Shown: in pieces, positions 10,339 through 20,251 of the stretch
Position numbering within the stretch: position 1 is the first letter of the stretch
Layout: each line of letters opens with the position of its first letter
DNA from: Cervus elaphus
Lineage: Eukaryota > Chordata > Mammalia > Artiodactyla > Cervidae
Direction: 5' to 3'
Length of the DNA: 64,000 nucleotides
Assembly (NCBI RefSeq): GCF_910594005.1
Contig: NC_057838.1
Span: forward strand, 34,402,001-34,466,000
Program-made: the position numbers and the translations under genes
The notes under the pieces: generated by a model
Told to the model about the DNA's origin: nothing
Database searches by the model: none
What the model saw: only the letters and a program-made list of their open reading frames with translations

Positions 10339-10613
10339 AAATATGTAGTAGTATTGTTTTAATTTGCAATTCCCCAGTGACATATGATATTGAACATCTT
10401 TTCATATGCATATTTGCCTCCTGTATACTTTCTTTGCTGAGGTGTCTATGAAGGTCTTTTGTCCTATATTTTAAGTAACTTGTTTGTTTTCTTATTGTTG
10501 AGTTTAAGAATTCTTTGTGTATTTTGGATAACATTCCTTTATCAGATGTGTCTTTTGTAAATATTTTCTCATAATTTGTGGCTTGTCTTTTCATTCTCTT
10601 GACAGTATCTTTC

Positions 10614-11678
10614 TTTTTTTTATTATTTATTAATTTTTTTTATTAGTTGGAGGCTAATTACTTTACAATATTGTAGTGGTTTTTGCCATACATTGACATG
10701 AATCAGCCATGGATTTATATGTGTTCCCCATCCTGAACCCCCCTCCCACCTCCCTCCCCATCCCATCCCTATGGGTCTTCCCAGTGCACCAGCCCCGAGC
10801 ACTTGTCTCATGCATCTAACCTGGACTGGTGATATGTTTCACACTTGATAATATACATGTTTCGATGCTGTTCTCTCGAAACATCCCACCCTTGCCTTCT
10901 CCCATAGAGTCCAAAAGTCTGTTCTGTACATCTGTGTCTCTTTTTCTGTCTTGCATATAGGGTTATCATTACCATCTTTCTAAATTCCATATATATGCAT
11001 TAGTATACTGTATTGGTATTTATCTTTCTGGCTTACTTCACTCTGTATAATGGGCTCCAGCTTCATCCATCTCATTAGAACTGATTCAAATGTATTCTTT
11101 TTAATGGCTGAGTAATAGTCCATTGTGTATATGTACCATAGCTTTCTTATCCATTCATCTGTTGATGGGCATCTAGGTTGCTTCCATGTCCTGGCAATTA
11201 TAAACAGTGCTGCGATGATCTGGTTTCCTCGGTGTGTATGCCCAGGAGTGGGATTGCTGGGTCATATGGCAGTTCTATTTCCAGTTTCTTAAGGAATCTC
11301 CACACTGTTCTCCATAGTGGCTGTACTAGTTTGCATTCCCACCAACAGTGTAAGAGGGTTCCCTTTTCTCCACACCCTCTCCAGCATTTATTGCTTGTAG
11401 ACTTTTGGAAAGCAGCCATTCTGACTGGCATGTAATGGTACCTCATTGTGGTTTTGACTTACATTTCTCTGATAATGAGTGATGTTGAGCATCTTTTCGT
11501 GTATTTGTTAGCCATCTTTATGTCTTCTTCAGAGAAATGTCTGTTTAGTTCTTAGGCCCATTTTTTGATTGGGTTGTTTATTTTTCTGGAATTGAGCTGC
11601 AGGAGTTGCTTGTATATTTTGAGATTAATCCTTTGTCTGTTTCTTCATTTGCTATTATTTTCTCCCATTCTGAAGGCT
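10614..11678 (-). mobile_element. Young ruminant L1 3' end, antisense, with exact 15-bp TSD
   Basis: The plus strand begins with the T-rich complement of the A tail, then the L1 3' UTR and the ORF2 C-terminal region; the copy is 5'-truncated inside ORF2. The flanks are exact copies of TTGACAGTATCTTTC (10599-10613 and 11679-11693). The host ancient L1 resumes in register. The inferred nick in TTTC/AC resembles the L1 endonuclease preference. A deletion of roughly 25 bases near 11213 distinguishes it from the copy at 6012-6554. Confidence 0.97.
11198..11446 (-). pseudogene. L1 ORF2 C-terminal fragment with zinc-knuckle-like motif
   Basis: The frame keeps the ORF2p motif C21-x3-C25-x7-H33-x4-C38 and the LWRTVWRFLKKLEIELPYDP block, then loses the L1 frame after HTEETR because of a small deletion near 11213. 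The element is truncated just upstream, so no RT domain exists. Confidence 0.88.
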
Positions 11679-12049
11679 TTGACAGTATCTTTCACAGAGC
11701 AGAAGTTTTTAATTTTTATTAAAGTTACCAACTATTCCTTTCATGGATCAAGCCTTTGGTATTACATATAAAAAGTAATCATCATTCTGAAAGTCATCTA
11801 GATTTTCTCCTAATTTTGCAATTTACATTTGGGTCTACAATCTACTTTGCATTAATTTTGTGAAAAGTATGTGTCTAGATTTTTTTTTTTGCATGTTATG
11901 TCCAGTTGTTCCATCACTGTTTGTCCAAATGACTGTCTTTTCTCCATTGTATTGCTTTTGCTCCTGTGTCAAAGATCAGCTGCCTATATTAATGTGTCTG
12001 TTTCTGAGCTCTTTATTCTGTTCCAATAATGTATTTGTCTATTCTTTTA

Positions 12050-12265
12050 TTAATAGCACACTGTCTTGATTACTGTAAATTTATAGAAAATAAAGAAGTT
12101 GAATAGTTTTATTACTCTGACTTTATTGTTTCTTTTTAATATTAAGTTGACTCTTCTGAATCTTATGCCTCCCCATATAACCTTTAGAATCAGCTTGTCA
12201 ATATCTACAAAATACCTTTCTGAGATTTTGGTTAAGATTGCAGTGAATCTGTAGATCAATTTGAG
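12050..12265 (-). pseudogene. Ancient L1 ORF2 fragment
   Basis: The peptide shows a degraded version of the L1 ORF2 segment with 'FIWKNKRPRIAK'-like and 'KLYYKATVIKT'-like blocks, here read as WGGIRFRRVNLILKRNN and FYKFTVIKTVCY. The frame runs into the Bov-A insertion at 12272, where homology stops. Confidence 0.6.
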
Positions 12266-12271
12266 GAGAAT

Positions 12272-12410
12272 GCATTGGAGAAGGAAATGGCAACCCACTC
12301 CAGTGTTCTTGCCTAGAGAATCCCAGGGTCGGGGGAGCCTGGTGGGCTGGCATCTACGGGGTCACACAGAGTCGGACACGACTGAAGCGACTTAGCAGCA
12401 GCAGCAGCAG
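12272..12410 (+). mobile_element. Bov-A monomer SINE
   Basis: The sequence is one Bov-A unit without tRNA head: GCATTGGAGAAGGAAATGGC, then 'gggggagcctggtgggctg', and the end GACACGACTGAAGCGACTTA followed by a (GCA)n tail. It fits precisely into a gap of the ancient L1, but I see no clear target duplication. Confidence 0.93.
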
Positions 12411-12433
12411 TATCTTAACAATATCAAATCTTC

Positions 12434-12724
12434 TTATCCATAAACATGAAATTTCTGACTGTTTATATTTGCTTCTTTGATTTCTTTTGTCATTGTTTTG
12501 TAATCTTCCTCATATTGATCTGGTACATATTTTGTTAGATTTATACCTAAGTGTTTAATTCTTTGTGGTGTTAGTATAAATGTGTTGTTTTTCATTTCAA
12601 ATTCCACTTGTTCATTGCTAGTATATAGGAAATTAATTTCCTTTTGTATGTTGATGTTGTATCTTGCTACCTTGTTATAACTTTTTAGTTCTATTACTTT
12701 TTCTGTTGATTTCAGTCTATTCAT
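12434..12724 (-). pseudogene. Ancient L1 ORF2 fragment (post-RT linker)
   Basis: The 96-residue frame includes TPQRIKHLGINLTKYV and YEEDYKTMTKEIKE, which match the L1 ORF2p segment that follows the RT domain. It is the longest surviving frame in the old antisense L1 and lies just beyond the Bov-A insertion. Confidence 0.8.
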
Positions 12725-12789
12725 GAAACCATCAAAGCATCCTTCATTAAAAAAATATCCTTCATTTCTGTTACAGTGTTTTGATCACT

Positions 12790-13185
12790 AGCATTTCTTT
12801 TTTACTCTTTCTTTGAAAGAATATTCTTTCCCATATTTTAGTAAATATGTCATTCCATTTTTTCCTTGGATTTTATCACTTATTTTGAGAAGTCACCTTT
12901 CACCATTATCGTTTCATTGAAGGTAATATGTCATTTTTTTTCTAGCAGTTCTAAAATATTCCCTTTCCTTTTTTACTTTTATTAGCAGTTTTACCATGAT
13001 GTGTCTGGATAATATTTTCTTTGTATTTTTCTTTCTGCGAGTTTGTAGGACTTCTTGAATCTATTGGTATGATGTCTTCCACTAGTTTTAGAAAACTCAG
13101 CCATCATTTCCTAACATATTGATGTCCTATTTTATTCTTTTCTATTCCTTTCTAAGGTGCTATTCCACTTACGTTAGACCTCTTC
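12790..13185 (-). repeat. Old LINE relic, probably L1, antisense
   Basis: Blocks such as 'gaagtcacctttcaccattatc', 'accatgatgtgtctggataat' and 'acttcttgaatctattggtatgatgtcttccact' (abridged) match an antisense relic common in mammalian genomes that I associate with old L1 sequence. It may continue the preceding copy or be another one. Confidence 0.5.
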
Positions 13186-13330
13186 ACCGTGTCTTCTGTA
13201 GTGTATTAAAGGTGGCCAGATTCTTTGCTCTTCTTCCCAGAAAGGGATGGAATCTTTCTCTTCTAACCCTACCCACTTGAAATCTGTACTTGCTTTGTGA
13301 TTTAATTTGACTAAGAGTACTTTATCCTTG

Positions 13331-13541
13331 CAGCTTCCCTGGTGACTCAGTGGTAAATAATCCACCTGATAATTCAGGAGATGCAGGTTCGGTCCCTGGG
13401 ATGGGAAGATCCCCTAGAGAAGGAAATGGCAACCCACTCCAGTATTCTTGCCTGGGAAATCCCATGGGCAGAAGAGCCTGGTGGGCTATAGTCCATGGGG
13501 TCACAACAGATTCAGATATGACTTAGTGTCTCAACAACAAC
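13331..13541 (+). mobile_element. Bov-tA SINE with imperfect TSD
   Basis: Full Bov-tA structure from CTTCCCTGGTGACTCAGTGG to GACTTAGTGTCTCAACAACA. The flanks ACTTTATCCTTG (13319-13330) and ACCTTATCCTGG (13542-13553) match at 10 of 12 positions and fit an aged target duplication. Confidence 0.95.
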
Positions 13542-13553
13542 ACCTTATCCTGG

Positions 13554-14900
13554 TAGCTAGTGGTACTCAAAGTACAAGATCTGAATAAGCATTATCAGCA
13601 TTACATAGACTTGTGTAAAATGTTTATTTTTTTTTCTTATCCCAGACTTAATAAGTTAGAAATTCTGGAGAGAGGGCACAGTGAGTATCTTTGACAAATC
13701 CACAAGGTGACTTTGATGCATGCTAAAGTCTTAGAACGTCTGTCCTAGGCAGTAGTGATTGGTCTAAGAGGTGTGAGATGAGCGAAGGATGTTTGAGTCC
13801 TTTCCTGTGACTGTGTGAACTCTAGAAGGAAGAAGCTCTCTTTTCTTGATGGCATTGCTCAGGTGGTATGGTGTAAGCCTGGAGCTGTTGCCAGCCACTG
13901 TCTTTCCCTTTGTGGTGGAAGTCCCTGTGTGTAGGACGGCGTGAGACTGACACACAGGTAAAATAATGTCAAGACAACTTTGTCAGAACCCTGACTCCAG
14001 CTGTGCCTGAAGCTCCAGACCAACCCTTGACTTAATTATGTGAACTTTTTCTTTTTCTCAAGCTAAATTGATTTGGTTTGTGTATTACAACTGAAGAATT
14101 GTGGCTAATACACAAGTAAACCCCCACTTCCTCTTTCAAATGATATCCCATGTAAAGCCCCTAAAGTATAAAATAAATAATTAGAGGTCTGCTTTGAATG
14201 GAAACATAATCCCTCAAATCTTACCATATGGCTTTTCCCAGGCCTCCCTCAGCAACTCCTGGAGACTCTAAGGAGAACAACCCTAAGGCAACATAGATTA
14301 AAGCCCACTTTAGTAGGCCTTTTCATGGCCTGTGACACAACCCCTAGTTCAACTTGATTTCAACTATAGCTGTAATGGCAAATTTGCTTTATGTGGCCAA
14401 AATCAAGCATCCTGCTTTGTCTGTCTGCCTTTCTGTGCCAGGGATTCTGTCAGGTCACTTGGTTTGCTTAGCATAGATATAGACAACCTGAGAATTTAGG
14501 CAAACTTATGCAAACCAGAGATGATACGTAAGTTCCCTAGCTTTCCATCATGTGCAGTCACATTTCTTTGGCACATTCTCTAATTCTAGGGAGCCTCCCA
14601 TGGGCATGGACCCTAGGAGTCCACAGTAGTATCAAAACCAGCACTGCATTTTTTTCCTCCTTCCCTGCCTCCTCTTCCTGTTTCTTTGCTCCTAATTTTT
14701 GTGTTTACTTCCAAAATACACCACCTACATTCAGTCCTTTTCTCATGCTAGCCTTTGGGGAAAACCTTAAGTAAGATTTCAGTGTTATAAAGAATAGAAA
14801 CCAAAAAAAAAAAAAAAAAAAAAAGAATAGAAACCAAATTCTGACATATGGTTTTGAATTCCAGCTCCGTGAGTTAGGTAGTGATATAGGTCTAATCATT
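13554..14900. other. Unique or unrecognised old sequence
   Basis: No gene or young repeat is visible. The region on both sides of the Bov-tA (13186-13330 and 13560-14100) has the texture of a decayed LTR or DNA-transposon relic, ending near 'gtggctaatacac', but I cannot name it. A poly(A) tract inside a direct repeat lies at 14789-14836. Confidence 0.5.
14789..14836 (+). repeat. Poly(A) tract between direct repeats
   Basis: AAAGAATAGAAACCA occurs at 14789-14803 and again at 14822-14836, and only A residues lie between them. At least 13 bp of the repeat are unambiguous. This is the footprint expected if nothing but an A tail was inserted with a target duplication. Confidence 0.85.
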
Positions 14901-14985
14901 TCTTTTCTCTAGGCGTTAGTTGTATCATTTGTAAAATAATGAAGGTGAATTAGCTGCTTACTTAGTTTCCTCTAGCTCTGACTTT
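14900..14985 (+). repeat. MIR-like SINE fragment
   Basis: The order 'atcatttcttttctct', 'gtatcatttgtaaaataatgaaggt' and 'tcctctagctctgac' resembles the MIR centre and 3' part. It is short and diverged. Confidence 0.45.
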
Positions 14986-17857
14986 TTAGGTTCCTTCTGG
15001 CTCTGACTTTCACCTGAAACTAGAATGATGAAGATGGTCAATCTGAATAGACAGGTCTTTGTGGTTTTTACCTCTTTTCTAAACACTATATCGATTTTTT
15101 TCCATTTCCCCTCCCAGAAGTATCTTGATGATCTGATTCACCCTTGATTGGTCTTTGTAGATATAGACCCAGAAAAACAATCATAAATACTCAGACCTGA
15201 GCAAACTATATATAGGTCTTTGACAGCCCAGAAGCTCTCAAAACTACTGACATTCAGAGCCTTATGGTTATATAGGAAATAAAGACTGAACATAAAAGCA
15301 AGTATAAGCTGAATATGATCAACTATCTTGATGGCTAAATGCAGCATAATAGCCTAAGTACTTTAGGGCTGGAGCCAAAAATACTTAACAAAAAATGGCT
15401 TCAATTTCATATTGATTTAAAAAAATGAAATGTTACACCTGGGGATCCAGCTGTGGATTTCAATCTACTTTTCCTTGTAATTTGAGACAAATTGAAGTCT
15501 ATGATAATGAATATAATCAAGAAGGGAAAACCTATTCTTTTCTTCTTTCAGCAACTAGAAATGATCAATTTGAAACTTTATTGTTGTTGTTTTTACACAG
15601 TGGTGGCTTCCAGTGGGGCCTTAATATAATGATTGTGTTGATTCCCCTTGAGGAAAAAAAGGAAGTGGAGAGACACTTGGTGTTTTAAAAGGAAGCAGGG
15701 AGAGTGTGGAGGATATGGCACAGAGGAGATTCCTGCAGACTATTGTCAGGTGAGAGGTTTTCTCATGCACATCAGTGACTTCCCTCAGCACAGCTGGTCT
15801 TATCCAAGATGAGGGAAAGCAGCTCCCTACAGATATTGTTTAAGGGGTTCATGAAGGGCTCCTGTCTTTCAGCATGCTTTCTCCAATTGGTCCTTGGTGT
15901 GTGAAATTTCTTTCAAGCCAAAGCCCTCCCTTTGCCAAGTAAAGAAATAATTTAGTGTAAAACACCTTTTTGAAGAGGTAGTGGATAGAGTTGGGAGTCA
16001 GGAGACAGAACCTTTGCCTCTGCTCTGTAGACAGTTGGCTCTATGAGCTCGAGTAGGTCACTTAACCTTTCGGTGACTTGGTCTTCACACCTCTAAAATG
16101 AGTGTGTTCAGAAGAGATGATCTCTGTCATCCTTTGCAGCTCCAAAGTCTGGATTATTGTGTACTGGTACAGAAGAAGGTCATAGAGCTCTGCTGTCTGC
16201 AAGGTATTAACGTGAAAGATGGAGGAAGTCATCAGGCATGCTAATGCTTTGTTAATTACACCAACAGTTAAGTTACATTATCACTGCTCAATGCTGTGTC
16301 ATTGCCAGGAGGGCATCCAATGCTGTTATCTTCAGAGCTTGCAACATTTTCCAAAAGTGACAATGTGTCATAGATCTCATCAGTATCACTTTGAATATGG
16401 ACTCGTATCAGAACTTATCTTGGAAATTCATCATTCTACCCAGTGCTCTTTGTACCTTGGAGATGATTTGATGATTAAAAAAACTTTTATAATCCCTGAT
16501 GTTTTATTAAAAGCTTCTTTAATTCTTCTTTAGATGCATGACTCTCAGTCTTTCTGGTGATATGTGACCACCCTCAAATCAAGAGCAGTTGGAAATTCAT
16601 CTCAACTCTGAGGACAACGGATTTAGAGCAATTTGGACCTAATATGTAGACCACTTACATTTAAATGCTGCAACTTTTCAGCTATAGTTATAGAATCAAT
16701 AACATTTATTCCTCCTTGTAATTCTACACAGTAGGAGTAATATTCAAATTTCCTGCAGCTTATTCTTGTAGAATAGGGGATTGAGATGCAGTTTACTTAA
16801 ACCTACTGTAAAAAGTTACTGTGGGAAAACATTCAAGTTTCCAGTAATTTTTCCTTCTTCTTATGTCCATTTTAAATGAAATGAAGTAACATATACTTTG
16901 CAGGTATTTAATAGAACAATAAGATGAGTCATAAAATGCAACAGACCACACCCTTCTTGGTAGTTAAAGTACATCTGCTGGTAACACTACTAAGAAACAT
17001 ACATTAGGTTCCTATCCAAAAGATTTTTTCCTTGTATGAGAACAATACATACATCTTTACTTCTTTGGTAACACTGCATGCCAAATTCCAACAAGAAAAT
17101 GGGAAATAATAGTGTAGTCATGCAGAAGATAACTAACGAACATGACAGAAGTCCAGTTTACATTATCCATACCAAATTATTTATTGAGAAAAATTTCTTT
17201 TATCAATAGGAAAAGCAGTGGGCTATGCATTTCTGCTTCAATAGAAACCTACTCAGCTCTTATTTAATTACCTTAGACAACTTTCTTCTCAGGAACAACA
17301 GCATTATAACGAATGTGCCATTAGGCAGCAATCAGATTTATTTCCTGAAACAGAGAGGTTTGACATCTACAGTAAGTAGGAAGTTTCTGTAAGCAGAGAA
17401 CAAAAATAGCTGAGAGAACTTACTAATGTAGAGCATGCCATTTGATCTCTTATAATTGTATACTACTTGCTAAAAATTCAAAAATGAGATGGTAAGAGAA
17501 GAGGAAACAGCATGGGAGGAGACAGATGAAATGCCTGGGTTTCTAGAAACAACTTGAGTTATTTCTGTTCTGCAGTTTATTCCTTTGAATGATATACAAC
17601 ATTATGGCTCAGTTGGTATTCAGATTATGGGACAATTGGGTTCTAGTTGTGAGCTCATCACAGGGTGATCATCTTGGTATGATACTATCATTGTGAAGCT
17701 ATTACCTGGTTAAATAAGTCTTGCCTAACATCTCTGCTTTGGCAGGATAAATTATTGAGATATTAGTTTATATTTTGTTTTGACTGATATGAAACAATCA
17801 GGATGATTTGGAGCTGTATGTGTGATACTTACAAAATTTAGGTCTCTCTTTTCAGAG
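14986..17857. other. Unique sequence with one MIR; no gene recognised
   Basis: Apart from the MIR at 15985-16150 I recognise no repeat. Short frames occur (87 codons at 15425-15688, 104 codons at 16219-16533) without known domains, splice-site support or codon regularity. I treat them as chance. Confidence 0.55.
15985..16150 (+). repeat. MIR SINE
   Basis: It contains the MIR core order: 'gctctatgagctcgagtaggtcacttaacctt', 'cttcacacctctaaaatgagt' and a 'cctttgcagctccaaagtc' ending (abridged). Sense orientation. Confidence 0.7.
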
Positions 17858-18073
17858 GGTGTATGCGTGCCTGTGTGCATGCGTGCATGTTCAGTCGTGT
17901 CCATCTCATGGATGGTAACCCACCAGGCTCCTCTATCTATGGAATTTTCCAGGCAGAAATACTGGATATGTTGCCATTTCCTACTCCAGGGAATCTTACC
18001 AACCCAGGGATTGAACTCACATCTCCCACACTGGCAGGCAGATTCTATACTACTGTGCCACCTGAGAAGCCCC
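17858..18073 (-). mobile_element. Bov-tA SINE, antisense
   Basis: The plus strand shows the complement of the tail (a TG-rich lead and TTCAGTCGTGTCCATCTCAT), the Bov-A body and, at the end, the complement of the tRNA-like head (CACCTGAGAAGCCCC). No firm target duplication was found. Confidence 0.94.
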
Positions 18074-18520
18074 TTGCATGAGGTGCCCAAGTCGTTTTTG
18101 TTCTTCTTCTCAGGGACATTTATTAGACCTGGCACAGAGGTTGCTTGAGGTCAATTTTTCTACTTGGTTTTTATGATTCTCATTGAGAAGGGGCAGAACA
18201 AAAAGAGAGATGAGAACTTCCCTGGAATGGGAATGAGACAGAGGATGGTGGGTCCAAGTATATCAGAGACCAGTACCCTGAAGTTTAGTAGCAAGCCAGT
18301 TGATGGGATCTCAGAAGGTAATGGTGGTGTGTCCAGACTGTGGAATATATAGGTAAACTGGTCAATGGTGATTATTTTTTCCTAGAATCACTTCCCCCAT
18401 ATTACCTCCTTGGCTTGACCCAGTTATCACATTGGAACCTGGAAAGACATCTAGAGAATGACATAGAGGGTAGGTTGTGACTGAATCTACCAACAACTTG
18501 GCAAGTTGGAGACTTGCATT

Positions 18521-18760
18521 CCTTTGGTAGGACTGCTGTAAGAAAGTATTACAAATTGGTAGGCCTTAAATTACAGAGATGTATTGTCTTACAGTCGTGG
18601 GGGGCCAGAGGTAAGAGATGAAGTGTCAGCAGCGTTGGCTCCTTCTGAGATCTGTCAGGAAGAATTTGTTCCATGCCTCTTATCTATCTTCTGGTGGTTT
18701 ACTGATAATCTTTGGCATTCCTTGGGTTGTAGACATAGCACTCTGATCTTGGTTTTTGTA
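18521..18760 (-). repeat. MLT1-type (MaLR) LTR relic, antisense
   Basis: The plus strand follows the complement of a MaLR LTR: 'ggactgctgtaagaaagtattacaa', 'ttgtcttacagtcgtgg', 'ctggtggtttactgataatctttggcattcc' (abridged). It is an old non-coding remnant without internal genes. The exact subfamily is uncertain. Confidence 0.6.
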
Positions 18761-18780
18761 TTAATAAGCTACGTGTGTAA

Positions 18781-19344
18781 AAATTGTCTTAGCTTGGGCT
18801 TCTATAGTAAAAGGACCACAGGCTAGGTGGCTTAAAGAATAAATATTTATTTCTCACAGTTCTGGAGGCTTGAAAGTCCAAGGTCAGAGCTCTGTGAGAG
18901 CCAATGTCTGCTGAAGACACTGTTCCCAGTTTTGCAGACAGCTGTCTTCTCCTTGGGGCTTCCCTGGGCTTCCCTGGTGGCTTAGAGGGTAAAGCATCTG
19001 CCTGCAATGCAGGAGACCGGCTTCAATCCCTGGGTTGGGAAGATCCCCTGGAGAAGGAAATGGCAACCCACTCCAGTACTCTTGCTTGGAAAATCTCATG
19101 GACGGAGGAGCCTCGTAGGCTACAGTCCATGGGGTCACAAAGAGTCAGACATGACTGAGCGATGACACATCCTTGCGTCCTCACATGGGAGAGAAAGAGA
19201 GAGGGGATGCAAGCTGTCTTGTGTCTCCTCTTGGAAGAGTACTAACCTCACTCATGAGGCCTTCATTCTCATAACCTAGTTGTCTTCTAAAGGCCCCACC
19301 TCCTGTTACCATTACAATGGGGGACAAAATTCAGTCCATAACAG
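18781..19344 (-). repeat. Second MLT1-type LTR relic, split by a Bov-tA
   Basis: Left part: 'cttctatagtaaaaggaccacaggctaggtggctt' and 'tttctcacagttctggaggcttg'. Right part: 'cgtcctcacatgg' to 'aaggccccacctcctgttaccat' and 'aattcagtccataacag' (abridged). This is a common MaLR LTR in antisense. The Bov-tA at 18966-19168 sits between the two parts. No protein-coding retroviral sequence is present. Confidence 0.7.
18966..19168 (+). mobile_element. Bov-tA SINE inside an LTR relic
   Basis: It has a clean tRNA-like head (GGGCTTCCCTGGTGGCTTAG) and a clean body. The ten bases before it (18955-18965, GGGGCTTCCCT) duplicate the first bases of the element. A short TCCTTG occurs on both sides (18950-18955, 19170-19175). 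Confidence 0.95.
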
Positions 19345-19354
19345 TGATTGTGAA

Positions 19355-19990
19355 GGAAGATTTGAAAGATTGTGGGAGGGAAAGATCTGAAAGCTAGGAA
19401 AAAAGAACAGTCCTATTTTTCCAAGTTCCAATTGAAATGCCTGTAGGACACACAGAAGAAGATGTCAAGTAGGTAATTGGATAGATGAGTTTCAAGCTAA
19501 ACCTTGAGGTTGGGGCTAGAGGATTGTTTCATACAGACTGTGTTTAAAACCAAGGTCCAGATGAGGTCGCTTGGGAGAATATTTGGACAGAAAAGAAGAC
19601 GAAGAATAAGCCTTGGTGTACTCACACTTCAGTGATTGAAACTAGGAGAGGAAACTAGCAAAACTGGTTGAGAAGGGATGACCGGTGAGGTGGAAGGCAA
19701 ACTGGGAGAAATCAAGAGATAGGGATATTTCAAGAGAAACGGAGTGGACAACTGTGCTACATGCTGCTGAGAGATCAGGCCAGATGAGTATAGAGAAATA
19801 ATCACTTGTGTTAGAAATGTGGAAAACACCTTGATAAAAGTGGTTTCAGTGGAATTGGAGTTGGGGAAGGGATGGGGGAAATAAACCTAATTATAAAGGA
19901 TTGAGAGGAGTCTAGAGGCAAAGAAGCAGAAATATATTCATTTAGATAAGTTTTTTTCAAGAATTTTGCTAAGAGATAGAACAGAGAATT
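19355..19990 (+). repeat. Ancient interspersed repeat, same family as 58085-61620
   Basis: Phrases such as 'aaatgcctgtaggacacacagaagaagatgtcaagtaggtaattgga' and 'agtggtttcagtggaattgga' (abridged) recur in the same order in the relic after 58580 and in many mammalian genomes. I cannot name the family with certainty; LINE-derived is my best guess. Confidence 0.5.
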
Positions 19991-20062
19991 GTGGTGAATG
20001 GGTTTTATTGCAGTGACAAAACCAACTAAAATCACAAGAAAATTTGGCTATATTACCTGTCA

Positions 20063-20251
20063 GGCTTCCTTTGTGGCTCAGCTGGTAAAGAATCCACCTG
20101 CAATGTGGGAGACCAGGGTTTGATCCCTGGATTGGGACGATCCCCTGGAGAAGGGAAAGGCTACCCACTCCAGTATTCTGGCCTAGAGAATTCCATGGAC
20201 TGTATAGTCCATGGCGTAGCAAAAAGTCAGACACAACTGAGCCACTTTCAC
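20063..20251 (+). mobile_element. Bov-tA SINE
   Basis: Head GGCTTCCTTTGTGGCTCAGC, joint 'ggattgggacgatcccctgg', body and the ending CAGACACAACTGAGCCACTT are all present. Flanking duplication not identified. Confidence 0.95.

Larger units (their letters stand above)
7585..12790 (-). mobile_element. Ancient L1 (L1M-type), antisense, interrupted by four insertions
   Basis: After removing the nested elements, the remaining pieces 7585-8352, 9957-10126, 10339-10613, 11679-12265 and 12411-12790 read continuously from L1 3' UTR into ORF2 on the minus strand. Marks include the phrases for 'cttggttgcttccaaattttggca' (8211 on), 'gttgtcagtgttttggat' (10084 on), 'atggatcaagcctttggt' (11743 on) and the ORF2 frames at 12050-12265 and 12434-12724. 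The copy is old: stops and indels are everywhere. It acts as the stratigraphic base for BovB, Bov-tA, young L1 and Bov-A. Confidence 0.85.

Noticed and set aside
16219..16533. 104-codon open frame with several Cys and His residues
   Set aside because: Cys/His spacing fits no finger type, there is no splice, promoter or codon-use support, and the length is expected by chance in 64 kb.
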